A stretch of 7,889 nt of DNA from an uncultured bacterium (GTDB lineage: Bacteria > Bacillota > Clostridia > TANB77 > CAG-508). The position numbers and the translations under genes were made by a program. Where the stretch lies: positions 1-7,889 of the forward strand of contig CAJMLO010000051.1 of NCBI GenBank assembly GCA_905214245.1. Reading direction: 5' to 3'. Shown one piece after another: positions 1 through 6,709 of the stretch (its first letter is position 1; each line of letters starts with the position of its first letter). The notes beneath the pieces were generated by a model. It was not told the origin of the DNA. It saw nothing but the letters and a program-made list of their open reading frames with translations, and did no database searches.

Positions 1-181
1 TAATTAATAATTCTCTAAAGTAACTTAATGTAACGATGTGTTGATTTAACCCATCTTCCCCCCAAATAAAACTTTTGTTGTTTTTCAAAAAAATATATAT
101 TAAAAAAGCAACTATAACTGTAAAGAAAGCAGTATAAGCTAATATATTTTTTAAAAGTTTATATTCCTTTTTTTCTTTCAT
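1..181 (-). CDS. YfhO-like multi-span membrane protein, N-terminal part only (runs off left edge)
   Basis: The last gene of the operon is cut by the window edge; only the first 60 residues are visible. An ATG at 179-181 lies 10 nt after the stop of the preceding transferase gene, and that gap carries a GGGG Shine-Dalgarno core (AAAGGGGAAAAT). The protein begins with a Lys-rich cytoplasmic stretch, then a hydrophobic segment at about residues 12-32, then WGEDGLNQH at 40-48 in what should be the first outside loop, followed by YFREL. An acidic DGxxQH motif just after the first membrane span is characteristic of YfhO-family polytopic proteins. In Bacillus subtilis YfhO is needed for lipoteichoic acid glycosylation. 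Its place here suggests extracytoplasmic sugar decoration of the polymer, which is inference. Another GT-C-type membrane glycosyltransferase is possible, since the remaining spans cannot be seen. Confidence 0.72.
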   Translation of the reverse strand, partial: MKEKKEYKLLKNILAYTAFFTVIVAFLIYIFLKNNKSFIWGEDGLNQHIVTLSYFRELLI

Positions 182-191
182 ATTTTCCCCT

Positions 192-1316
192 TTATTGCAT
201 TAATTTGTATACAAAATCACATATTTTATCAGTACAATTTTCAATATTAGTAACATATTTTTTTCTAAAATTTTCTAATTTTTTCATATCATATTTTTCA
301 TTTTCAATTGAATTTATTATTTTATTTATATCCCTACATACAGGACCAGGTACTTCCTTTTTATAATTAAAAGTAACTCCTCTCGCTCCAATATACTGAT
401 TAAAATCAAATGTCCAAAAATATAATGGTATGTTTAATATTGCTGCCTCATAGATTATGCAACTGTAATCACTTATCACGTAATCTGCAACAAATAACAT
501 GTCAAAACTCGAAAATGATTTATCATATATTACATTTGAATTATCGATTTTTATTTTACTTAATGGATGAAGTTTTAAAATCAGATTATATTTTTCGTAG
601 TCAATTGCATCAATTAACTTTTTAATTTCTTTTTGCATCTGGTCCTCATTTTTTCTAAAAGTAGGACAATATACAATATTCTTCTTTTCTCTAATCTTAG
701 GATACAATTCTATTATCCTTGATGAAATTTTCCCTTTATATTCTTTACTTGTAAGTAAATCGACTCTTGGCAAAGAAAAAATTTTTATTATATCTGTACT
801 GCATCCAAACCCCTCTGCTAAATATTTAGCATAGTTTTCACTGCTTGCAAATGCGTATGTATAATTTTTGTGCATTTTCATTATTTGGGCTGTTTTTAAA
901 CTGCTTCCTTCTTGCATTCCTAAAATTTGATATCCAAATTTTTTCATAGTTCCCATGGAATGCCATATTTGTATTATCTTTAAACTTTTCCTATGTTTTA
1001 AAATACTTGCCAGTATGCAATATGAATCAAGCACTAATACTTTTGAAGTTGAAATATAATACATTTGCTTAAAACAATGAAATATGTATTCTATTTTATT
1101 TCTAACAGATGCCTTTTCTCCACCTTCAAGTTTATGACAAAGAACAATTACAGATATATCTTTATGATTTTTTTCAAAATTATCTTTCATAAGTTTGAAG
1201 TCAGTAGTAATATTGTTTGATTGTCTGCTAATCATAGTAATTCTATTCTTGGTTGGTAGTATTTTGAAAAACATATATATAAAGTTAGCCATAAAGATAA
1301 ATATTCTTTTAATCAT
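192..1316 (-). CDS. CDP-glycerol (polyol-phosphate) transferase family, short TagB-like form
   Basis: This 374-residue protein transfers glycerol- or ribitol-phosphate from a CDP-activated donor to a lipid-linked acceptor at the inner face of the membrane. Family landmarks are in order: a hydrophobic/basic N-terminus (1-20) suited to membrane association, QIWHSMG at 116-122 with the His of the acceptor-side motif, YCPTFR at 216-221, LKLHP at 247-251 with the second conserved His, and ADYVISDYS at 277-285, the CDP-binding region of the fold. The length matches single-domain TagB-type primases (about 380 residues), not the longer TagF/TarL polymerases. The ATG start overlaps the end of the upstream transferase gene by 8 nt, with an AAAAGGGG Shine-Dalgarno, so the two are probably translationally coupled. 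A primase role is inferred from size and partner; substrate (glycerol or ribitol phosphate) cannot be told from sequence. C286 replaces the second Ser of the usual DYSS. Confidence 0.93.
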   Translation of the reverse strand: MIKRIFIFMANFIYMFFKILPTKNRITMISRQSNNITTDFKLMKDNFEKNHKDISVIVLCHKLEGGEKASVRNKIEYIFHCFKQMYYISTSKVLVLDSYCILASILKHRKSLKIIQIWHSMGTMKKFGYQILGMQEGSSLKTAQIMKMHKNYTYAFASSENYAKYLAEGFGCSTDIIKIFSLPRVDLLTSKEYKGKISSRIIELYPKIREKKNIVYCPTFRKNEDQMQKEIKKLIDAIDYEKYNLILKLHPLSKIKIDNSNVIYDKSFSSFDMLFVADYVISDYSCIIYEAAILNIPLYFWTFDFNQYIGARGVTFNYKKEVPGPVCRDINKIINSIENEKYDMKKLENFRKKYVTNIENCTDKICDFVYKLMQ

Positions 1317-2958
1317 TCTTTTCCCCTTTTAAAATAAGATTATCAATTATCATATCTGTTGATTTTTTATTGTGTTCATCAAAATTTTCCTTCAAATATC
1401 TTTGTAATTTTTCAATTTCAAAATCCTTATTTTCAATTGCTTCAAGCAATTCATCATATGTTAAGCAAACTTTTCCAGGTGCGTACTCTTTAATAGGTCT
1501 ATGTACTTTATTTATAAGCTCATACTGTTCTATGTCAAAAGTATAAAATAAAATTGGTCTTTTTAGCATGCTAAAGTCATATATTGTAGATGAGTAATCT
1601 GTTATTAAAATATCAGCTAAATATAGCAAATCATTTATGTCACTGTAGTCGCTTAGGTCTATAATTCTTTCTTTATATTCTTCTGGTATTTCTATTCTTT
1701 TTCTTATAAATGGATGCATTTTAAATACAAAAATATAATTATCCTTTTTACATAATTCATATGTCTTTTCTAAATCAATTTTGCTCCATGGATAGCTTGC
1801 ACTTTTCTGTCCCTTTCCTCTAAATGTAGGAGCAAAAAGGATAACTTTTTTTCCTTTTAAAACTGGATATTTATTGTGCAATTTTCTAACGGTAACATCT
1901 ATTCTTTCTTTATCTAAAAAGTTATCAAGTCTTGGAAGTCCATATGGTAATATTTTTTCTTTATCAATTCCAAATACTTCTGAATAAACTGGAATTAATC
2001 CTTTTGCTCCAACTATAGCATAATCATATTTTCTGTGACAACTATTATATGGTTCAGGTCCAGCAAATCCAAATCTTGCATATCCTACTGATTTAAATCC
2101 AACTCCTGCATGCCACACTTGAACAAGCTTAGCTTTCTTTTTGTTTAAATCAATGTATTTAAATATTGGAGAATAATCATCTATAAAAATCGTTTCTTGT
2201 TTTGATATCTTCCATGCAAGCCCTACCCATTTAAACAAAAGTCTGATGTTACTAAGTTCTAACGATTTAAAAAATGAATATGATATTTTGTATTCATCAT
2301 TAATTCCCCTTTTTCTTATTTGCTCATCAAGTGCTTTCAAATTTCCACTTATTGGGCTCCTTGTCTCTGACATTAACAGTACTTTTTTACTTTTATTTGG
2401 ATGTAGAAAATCAAATACTTTGTACATACATCTAAAGGTCTTTTTTGCAAATCTAATAAGCTTCTTTTTCAACCTAAGTTTAGTTGGCATTTTTTCTGCA
2501 ACCATAAACATTGATTTCATATGAACAGTTAAAAAATCCTCATTAGACTTCTTTACAAAAAAGTTTAATGTATATGCATAATAATTTTTATATCTAAAAA
2601 CTTTATCTAATGACTCTAATCTGTATCCAAGCTCATTTGTGATATAAAAATTCGTATATTTTTCCTCTTCCTTCCATTCTCTTTGCTCTCCATCTTTTGT
2701 AATTTTATATTCTTCTTCTGGTTCATTATAAAATTTAAAACTATATGTACCATCTTCAAGCATTCTTGCATTATTTATATTTGTGATATTTATTATGACC
2801 TTATATTTGTCTTTTTCAATTTTTTCTGTCTTAAATCTTTCACATATTTTACCTTTTTTAAATAAAACAACTTCGCCAATTTCGAAATTTTCTGTTTTTA
2901 TTATTATATTTAAGTAAATTCTATCCCAAAATATGTCTGTTATGTATGCTGTATTCAC
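1309..2958 (-). CDS. CDP-polyol phosphotransferase, TarL/TagF-like two-domain form
   Basis: This 549-residue enzyme is a likely teichoic acid chain polymerase. Residues 1 to about 165 form a beta-rich N-terminal domain with no catalytic motif, as in long TarL/TagF enzymes. The C-terminal GT-B-like catalytic domain has the family signatures: LVQVWHAGVGFKSVGY (from about 278, with W282 and H283), FAPTFRG (375-381), FKMHPF (412-417) and LADILITDYSS (447-457). Size and layout resemble Staphylococcus TarL/TarK (about 560 residues). I chose the GTG at 2956-2958 because a perfect AGGAGG (2968-2973) lies 9 nt upstream. A longer in-frame reading from a TTG at 2988 would run through this ribosome site and overlap the previous gene by 17 nt. 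The 3' end overlaps the next transferase gene. Two family members side by side suggest a primer/polymerase pair; ribitol or glycerol phosphate as substrate is undecided. Confidence 0.93.
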   Translation of the reverse strand: MNTAYITDIFWDRIYLNIIIKTENFEIGEVVLFKKGKICERFKTEKIEKDKYKVIINITNINNARMLEDGTYSFKFYNEPEEEYKITKDGEQREWKEEEKYTNFYITNELGYRLESLDKVFRYKNYYAYTLNFFVKKSNEDFLTVHMKSMFMVAEKMPTKLRLKKKLIRFAKKTFRCMYKVFDFLHPNKSKKVLLMSETRSPISGNLKALDEQIRKRGINDEYKISYSFFKSLELSNIRLLFKWVGLAWKISKQETIFIDDYSPIFKYIDLNKKKAKLVQVWHAGVGFKSVGYARFGFAGPEPYNSCHRKYDYAIVGAKGLIPVYSEVFGIDKEKILPYGLPRLDNFLDKERIDVTVRKLHNKYPVLKGKKVILFAPTFRGKGQKSASYPWSKIDLEKTYELCKKDNYIFVFKMHPFIRKRIEIPEEYKERIIDLSDYSDINDLLYLADILITDYSSTIYDFSMLKRPILFYTFDIEQYELINKVHRPIKEYAPGKVCLTYDELLEAIENKDFEIEKLQRYLKENFDEHNKKSTDMIIDNLILKGEKND

Positions 2959-2967
2959 TTTTGTAAT

Positions 2968-2973
2968 CCTCCT
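2968..2973 (-). promoter_or_regulatory. AGGAGG ribosome site overlapping the previous stop codon; fixes a GTG start
   Basis: The perfect minus-strand AGGAGG shares two bases with the TAG stop (2972-2974) of the cytidylyltransferase-SDR gene and sits 9 nt before GTG 2958. This sets the start of the large transferase and suggests that ribosomes ending one gene load onto the next. Confidence 0.8.
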
Positions 2974-4750
2974 AATTTTTTTGCTCAATTTGTGCTTCTT
3001 TCTCTATATACTCCACTGTTTTTCTAAATCCATCTTCAAGAGATATTTTAGGACTCCAACCTAATTTCTTTAATTTATCGCTATTTATAATTCCAAGTTT
3101 AAATGGAGCACATCCTTTTTGGTCATCATCTATTTGCATTTCTACTTTTAATCCTCTTTCAGGATATAAGCTTACTAACAATTCAGCAAGTCCTTTTATT
3201 GTAATTTTTGCATTTTCATCTGCCATGTTATAAGCTACATCATCAGAATTTAATAGCACATAGAATATTCCAGAAATAACATCACTTATATATGTATAAG
3301 TTCTAACTGCCTCTCCCTTACTTTTCATAATAATATTTTCATTATTTACTACATTTTTAAGAAAATCTGCTTGTACTCTTCCATCATAAATTGACATTCC
3401 AGGTCCATAAGTATGAGCTGGTCTTGCAATTTTTACATTTAATCCATATTGTTCTTTAAATGAAACACACATTGTTTCTGCTGCCTTTTTTCCCTCTGGA
3501 TAACATGAACGTGGAAGCAATGGATCAACAAAACCATATGTTTTTTCATCAAATTTTTCTTGTCCTTCATATGGCTCTCCATAAACTTCTCTTGATGAAA
3601 TGTATAAATACGCTTGCACATTATTCTTCTTAGCAAGTTTTAACGTATTAAATGTTCCAATAGTATTTGCCATAATTGTATCTACTGGTTTTTCCCTCAT
3701 TATTTTTGGACTTGCAGGACTTGCAGCATGAATAATATAATCAATCTTTTCGTTAAACATAATTCTTTCACATACGTCTTGCTCTAGCACAATAATATCA
3801 GGTCTTCCCTTTAAATACATTGGTATTTTGTTTTTATCTCTAACTAATGCAACAATTTTAATATTGTATGATTGCAAATCATTTAAAGCTGCTAATGTGT
3901 ACATTAAATAGCTTCCAATCATTCCACTTGCTCCTGTAATAAGAACCGTACTGTTTTCTAACTTTTTAAAGTTAATTTTATTATTTAATATATCCTCTAT
4001 ATCTTTCTCAATTACAGGATTTAATTCTTTTTGACTTTTCTCTTCATCTTTTTCATATTTATATAAAGCTTGTACAACATAATAGTCTGTAGGTGTTGTT
4101 ACTTTTATATTGTTTCTATTACCTATTGTAATATGTACATCATATCCGTTTTTTCTCATTAAATTACATGAATCTACAATACCATCATATTTGCTTTCAG
4201 TTTTTCTTACTTTTTCATGAACTTCCACTATTTTTCCAAGATAAAAACATTGTGGAGCTTGGGCTGTATACATTATATCTCTATTTGGAACTTCTTCTAC
4301 ATTTTCTCCATCTTCACTTATTATGGCTGTTTCATAACAAGGTGTTGATGTTATGGATGAACCATATTTTTTTACATCCTCAATATTATTATTAATTAAT
4401 TCTTGAGTAATAAATGGTCTAACTCCATCATGAATTAAAACAATAGAATCTTTTGGATTTTCTTCACTTGCTGCCTTTAGTCCATTATATATAGAGTCTT
4501 GTCCGCTCTCTCCTCCAGGAACAACTTTAGCAACTTTAGATATATGGTAATTTTCTATTTCTTCTTTTAGATAATCAATCCAATCTTCTTTACAAGATAT
4601 ATAAATTTTATCAATATTTGGATTTTTTTCAAAATTTTCCAAAGTTTTTATTATAATTGGCTTCCCTTCAACTTTCAAGAATTGCTTTGGCAATCCATGT
4701 GTTTTCATCCTTTTTCCGCTTCCACCAGCAAAAACAATAGCAATATTCAT
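2972..4750 (-). CDS. Bifunctional IspD/TarI-type cytidylyltransferase fused to extended SDR (UXS-like)
   Basis: Two enzymes in one chain of 592 residues. Residues 1-230 are a complete IspD/TarI nucleotidyltransferase: AGGSGKRM (8-15) for CTP binding, PKQF (21-24), HDGVRP (107-112), QAPQ (164-167) and KVTTPTDY (216-223). After a charged linker (about 231-265), residues 266-592 form an extended short-chain dehydrogenase: TGASGMIG NAD motif (272-279), HAASPASP (341-348), SSREVYG (385-391), catalytic YxxxK (Y417-K421), RPAHTYGPG (443-451) and VRTYTYISD (482-490). These match the UDP-glucuronate decarboxylase/UDP-xylose synthase branch better than classical SDRs. Role inferred: making a CDP-activated polyol or sugar for the neighbouring transferases. 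Haemophilus Acs1/Bcs1 is a comparable cytidylyltransferase-SDR fusion making CDP-ribitol. I chose the ATG at 4750 because it gives the usual IspD N-terminus; ATG 4762 and TTG 4771 are alternatives, and the AAAGGA site is 12 nt from the chosen start. The enzymatic product is uncertain. Confidence 0.9.
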   Translation of the reverse strand: MNIAIVFAGGSGKRMKTHGLPKQFLKVEGKPIIIKTLENFEKNPNIDKIYISCKEDWIDYLKEEIENYHISKVAKVVPGGESGQDSIYNGLKAASEENPKDSIVLIHDGVRPFITQELINNNIEDVKKYGSSITSTPCYETAIISEDGENVEEVPNRDIMYTAQAPQCFYLGKIVEVHEKVRKTESKYDGIVDSCNLMRKNGYDVHITIGNRNNIKVTTPTDYYVVQALYKYEKDEEKSQKELNPVIEKDIEDILNNKINFKKLENSTVLITGASGMIGSYLMYTLAALNDLQSYNIKIVALVRDKNKIPMYLKGRPDIIVLEQDVCERIMFNEKIDYIIHAASPASPKIMREKPVDTIMANTIGTFNTLKLAKKNNVQAYLYISSREVYGEPYEGQEKFDEKTYGFVDPLLPRSCYPEGKKAAETMCVSFKEQYGLNVKIARPAHTYGPGMSIYDGRVQADFLKNVVNNENIIMKSKGEAVRTYTYISDVISGIFYVLLNSDDVAYNMADENAKITIKGLAELLVSLYPERGLKVEMQIDDDQKGCAPFKLGIINSDKLKKLGWSPKISLEDGFRKTVEYIEKEAQIEQKN

Positions 4751-4782
4751 ATTAAAATTCATTCCTTTCAAAGTATTTTAAA

Positions 4783-5520
4783 TTATTTCTTTTTAATTGT
4801 ACTTTCATATTTTTCTATCGTCTTGTCTATGTCTCCATCAAAAACAAGTTTTCCTTTTTCCATCAATATACCTCTTTGACAGAATTCTTTTGCCACACCT
4901 GTAGCATGTGTTACAAATAGTAATGTTACATTATCATTTGAGATAATCTCATTTATTTTATCTATGCACTTATTTTTAAATTCTTCATCTCCAACACTTA
5001 ATGCTTCATCAACGATTAATATTTCTGGATTTATATTTACATTTATAGAAAAACCAAGTCTTGCTTTCATACCACTTGAGTACGTTCTTACAGGTTGGTC
5101 TATATACTCTCCAATTTGAGAAAAATCAATTATAGTTTCCTCTACTTCTTGAATTTCCTTATTTTTAAGACCAAGCAATTGACCTTTTAAATAAATATTT
5201 TCCCTACCAGTAAATTCTGGATCAAACCCTGATGTTAATTCTAAAAGTGCACTTACTCTACCATTTACTACAATTTCTCCTTCAGTTGGATAACATACAC
5301 CTGTTATCATTTTTAATATTGTAGATTTTCCTGCACCATTTTTTCCAAATAAAGCAACTGACTCTCCTCTTTTTATCGCAAAATTAGCATCATTTACTGC
5401 TTTTTTCTCTGTATGAGGTATTTTCTTGAAAAGTAATCCAAGTAATCTTCTTTTATCATTTTTAAAAAGTTTATATGTTTTTGTAACATGTCTAAACTCT
5501 ATAACATTATCTTCACTCAT
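4783..5520 (-). CDS. tagH: Teichoic acid export ABC transporter ATP-binding protein (TagH-like)
   Basis: This 245-residue ATPase powers export of the lipid-linked polymer with the permease encoded just upstream. It carries all ABC motifs: Walker A GKNGAGKST (59-67), signature YSSGM (147-151), Walker B ILIVDE (167-172) followed by a D-loop, and the switch His H205 in FVTH. The N-terminal VTKTYKLFK stretch and the ELTSGFDPEFTGREN segment (94-107) are typical of the TagH/Wzt/RfbB polysaccharide-export subfamily. It consists of the nucleotide-binding domain only: the long C-terminal extension of Bacillus subtilis TagH and the carbohydrate-binding domain of Wzt are both missing. The ATG lies 5 nt after AGGTG, in a 14-nt gap behind the permease gene. 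The ABC assignment is certain; the substrate rests on the operon context, and an O-antigen/capsule-type exporter would look the same. Confidence 0.93.
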   Translation of the reverse strand: MSEDNVIEFRHVTKTYKLFKNDKRRLLGLLFKKIPHTEKKAVNDANFAIKRGESVALFGKNGAGKSTILKMITGVCYPTEGEIVVNGRVSALLELTSGFDPEFTGRENIYLKGQLLGLKNKEIQEVEETIIDFSQIGEYIDQPVRTYSSGMKARLGFSINVNINPEILIVDEALSVGDEEFKNKCIDKINEIISNDNVTLLFVTHATGVAKEFCQRGILMEKGKLVFDGDIDKTIEKYESTIKKK

Positions 5521-5534
5521 TTTTTCACCTACTT

Positions 5535-6353
5535 TTATAATACGTCTGGTATTTCTTTCTTTAATCTTCTATATGCCCATAAAGCAAGTAATAACATTAT
5601 TACCGTAGCTACTGCAAAATATAACAATCTTTTTGGTTGCTGAAAAAACCATGTTTTATTTATAAAACAATTTCTAAAACCATTTGTTAAAAATGTAACC
5701 GGATTTAGCATAAGTACCTTTTTTAGCCATGCAATCTTTATTGTTTCTGGATTCCATAATATTCCTGAAAGCCATAATACAGCTGTCACAAATGATTTAA
5801 CAAGGTTTGCAAAATCTTTACTTATTGCACCAAGTAGAGACGAAAATAGTCCCCAAAACGTAAAGAAAATAAACATGCACAATATATAAAAAGGTAATTG
5901 AAGCCAGTATATTGTTGGATAATATCCCATAACTACAAATATAACCATCATTATAGCAATCAATAATAAATTAATTATTAATTTCGATATACTAAAAAAT
6001 GTTGGAATTGTTGAAACAGGAAATTTCATTTTCGTTACAAGATAACTATATTTTCTAATTGCCTCAACTCCTTGAGCTATCATATCTCCCATATAAAACC
6101 ATGGAATTAAACCAGTAATCAACCATAAAAAATATGGAAATCCATTAACAGGTTTACCTGATCTCATGCCTATTTCAAAAGCAAACCAATATACAAATAT
6201 TGTTACAGTTGGTTTAATAATTGCCCATGACCACCCAAGTGCTGAACCTCTATATGTTTTTATTATATCTGCTTTTGCAAGTTTAAAAATTTGTTGTCTA
6301 TATTCAAGATGTTCTTTTATAATTTTTATTAATGTTTTCAAATACTTTTTCAC
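5535..6353 (-). CDS. tagG: Teichoic acid export ABC transporter permease (TagG-like, ABC-2 type)
   Basis: This 272-residue integral membrane protein is the channel-forming partner of the TagH-like ATPase. It opens with a cytoplasmic amphipathic stretch and the ABC-2 export motif KTYRGSALGWSWAIIKP (32-48), followed by about six hydrophobic segments (roughly 43-62, 72-92, 124-143, 150-175, 187-201, 243-261). NPVTFLTNGFRN (217-228) is another common element of this family. Length matches TagG (about 270). The start is ambiguous: GTG at 6353 overlaps the AAAGGAG ribosome site (6353-6359), leaving no spacer, while a TTG at 6341 would have 11 nt of spacing and shorten the protein by four residues. 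I give the outer limit. It is the first gene of the cluster, with the ATPase 14 nt downstream. The exporter class is clear; the teichoic acid substrate is inferred from the neighbours. Confidence 0.92.
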   Translation of the reverse strand: MKKYLKTLIKIIKEHLEYRQQIFKLAKADIIKTYRGSALGWSWAIIKPTVTIFVYWFAFEIGMRSGKPVNGFPYFLWLITGLIPWFYMGDMIAQGVEAIRKYSYLVTKMKFPVSTIPTFFSISKLIINLLLIAIMMVIFVVMGYYPTIYWLQLPFYILCMFIFFTFWGLFSSLLGAISKDFANLVKSFVTAVLWLSGILWNPETIKIAWLKKVLMLNPVTFLTNGFRNCFINKTWFFQQPKRLLYFAVATVIMLLLALWAYRRLKKEIPDVL

Positions 6354-6359
6354 TCCTTT
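6353..6359 (-). promoter_or_regulatory. Shine-Dalgarno site of the permease gene that argues for a TTG start
   Basis: AAAGGAG on the minus strand overlaps the first base of the GTG reading start. Spacing to the in-frame TTG at 6339-6341 is 11 nt, long but usable. A five-codon mini-frame (ATG at 6362-6364, then AAA AAG GAG TGA) also ends on this site, and its stop overlaps the GTG. Confidence 0.5.
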
Positions 6360-6376
6360 TTCATATAATAATTGTC

Positions 6377-6418
6377 AAAAAAAATGATAATACTATACGC
6401 TTGTATAATATTATCATT
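6377..6418 (-). terminator. Rho-independent terminator-like hairpin in front of the teichoic acid operon
   Basis: Arms 6383-6398 and 6403-6418 pair over 16 positions around a 4-nt loop. In minus-strand RNA the single non-Watson-Crick position is a U-G wobble; in plus-strand RNA it would be a C-A mismatch. The stem runs directly into eight T residues (6384-6377) on the minus strand, so the polarity is minus. It would stop transcripts coming through the SDR remnant and shield the operon, or act as an attenuator if the operon promoter lies upstream of it. The stem is AT-rich, which lowers expected efficiency. Confidence 0.75.
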
Positions 6419-6429
6419 AATCTTGTCAT
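6402..6429 (-). promoter_or_regulatory. Weak candidate promoter for the teichoic acid operon
   Basis: On the minus strand ATGACA (6424-6429) and TATACA (6402-6407) are 16 bp apart, a loose sigma-A-like match. Initiation here would start inside the terminator stem, so the transcript would escape the hairpin. An overlapping alternative is TTGAAA (6431-6436) with TAATAT (6408-6413) at 17 bp. Neither is strong in this AT-rich spacer, and no better operon promoter was found between 6354 and 6450. Confidence 0.25.
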
Positions 6430-6449
6430 ATTTCAAGTTTTTTAGCCAT

Positions 6450-6611
6450 TTATTTTAGTTTACTCTTTTTCATTCTTTCCTTCTTTTTTGTTTGCATATG
6501 ATATGACATTTTTTCAACAATTACGTCAGGTGTAATTTCTACTAATATTCTTGCAATTTTAATAAGAACTACAGGTACAATAACAAGTTTTCCTTTAAAC
6601 ATTTTATTCAT
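6450..6611 (-). pseudogene. Remnant resembling the C-terminal tail of a short-chain dehydrogenase
   Basis: A 53-codon open stretch (ATG 6609-6611, stop TAA 6450-6452) encodes FKGKLVIVPVVLIKIARIL (residues 5-23), then EITPDVIVEKMSYHMQTKKK and a Lys-rich end. The pattern GK-x-VIVP, a hydrophobic helix, TPD-x-I-x-K and a basic KMSYxMQxKKK tail resembles, from memory, the extreme C-terminus of short-chain dehydrogenases in Clostridia; I could not align it. No Rossmann motif or YxxxK precedes it: an in-frame TAA lies four codons upstream and the SSB-gene terminator follows within 25 bp. No Shine-Dalgarno precedes either ATG (6611 or 6602). The best reading is the 3' scar of a deleted gene still followed by its terminator. 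The alternative is a genuine small basic membrane-binding peptide translated from a nearly leaderless transcript. Confidence 0.5.
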
Positions 6612-6616
6612 TAATG

Positions 6617-6625
6617 ATTATATCA
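6617..6625 (-). promoter_or_regulatory. Extended -10 promoter element (TGATATAAT)
   Basis: TG-A-TATAAT on the minus strand is a perfect extended -10, but no -35 is recognisable at 16-18 bp, where the T-run of the preceding terminator lies. Initiation would be near 6610, at or next to the first ATG of the SDR-like remnant, giving a leaderless or very short leader. It might also feed the teichoic acid operon through the hairpin at 6377-6418. In DNA this AT-rich, chance occurrence is quite possible. Confidence 0.35.
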
Positions 6626-6635
6626 CTATAATAGC

Positions 6636-6673
6636 AAAAAATACTACCTTTATTAAAATTTAATAAAGGTAGT
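6636..6673 (-). terminator. Perfect inverted repeat with T-run, terminator of the SSB-like gene
   Basis: Arms 6643-6657 and 6659-6673 are perfectly complementary over 15 bp with one central base; a realistic loop would open about 5 nt. On the minus strand the stem is followed by A then TTTTTT (6641-6636), about 37 nt after the stop of the SSB-like gene. The plus-strand side has only a broken T-rich tail, so the main direction is minus. Confidence 0.85.
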
Positions 6674-6709
6674 TTCAACTTTTAAAACAATTTTTCTATC
6701 ATCCTGTAA

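Noticed and set aside
410..625. Plus-strand open frames opposite the transferase, fusion and transporter genes (for example 410-625, 2246-2524, 4168-4395, 6166-6387)
   Set aside because: They lie antisense to strongly supported genes, have no ribosome sites or domain motifs, and show the Leu/Phe/His-rich bias of reversed coding sequence.
3439..3636. Minus-strand 65-codon frame inside the SDR half of the fusion gene
   Set aside because: It is an out-of-frame shadow; the real frame carries SSREVYG and the YxxxK catalytic motif through this span.
6371..6376. TTGACA-like -35 at the end of the terminator T-run (minus strand)
   Set aside because: At 17 bp the -10 position would fall on GAGTGA, inside the ribosome site and start region of the permease gene, so it cannot serve as its promoter.
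6427..6449. Seven-codon frame MAKKLEI after the SDR-like remnant
   Set aside because: It is too short and has no ribosome site; probably chance sequence between the remnant's stop and its terminator.
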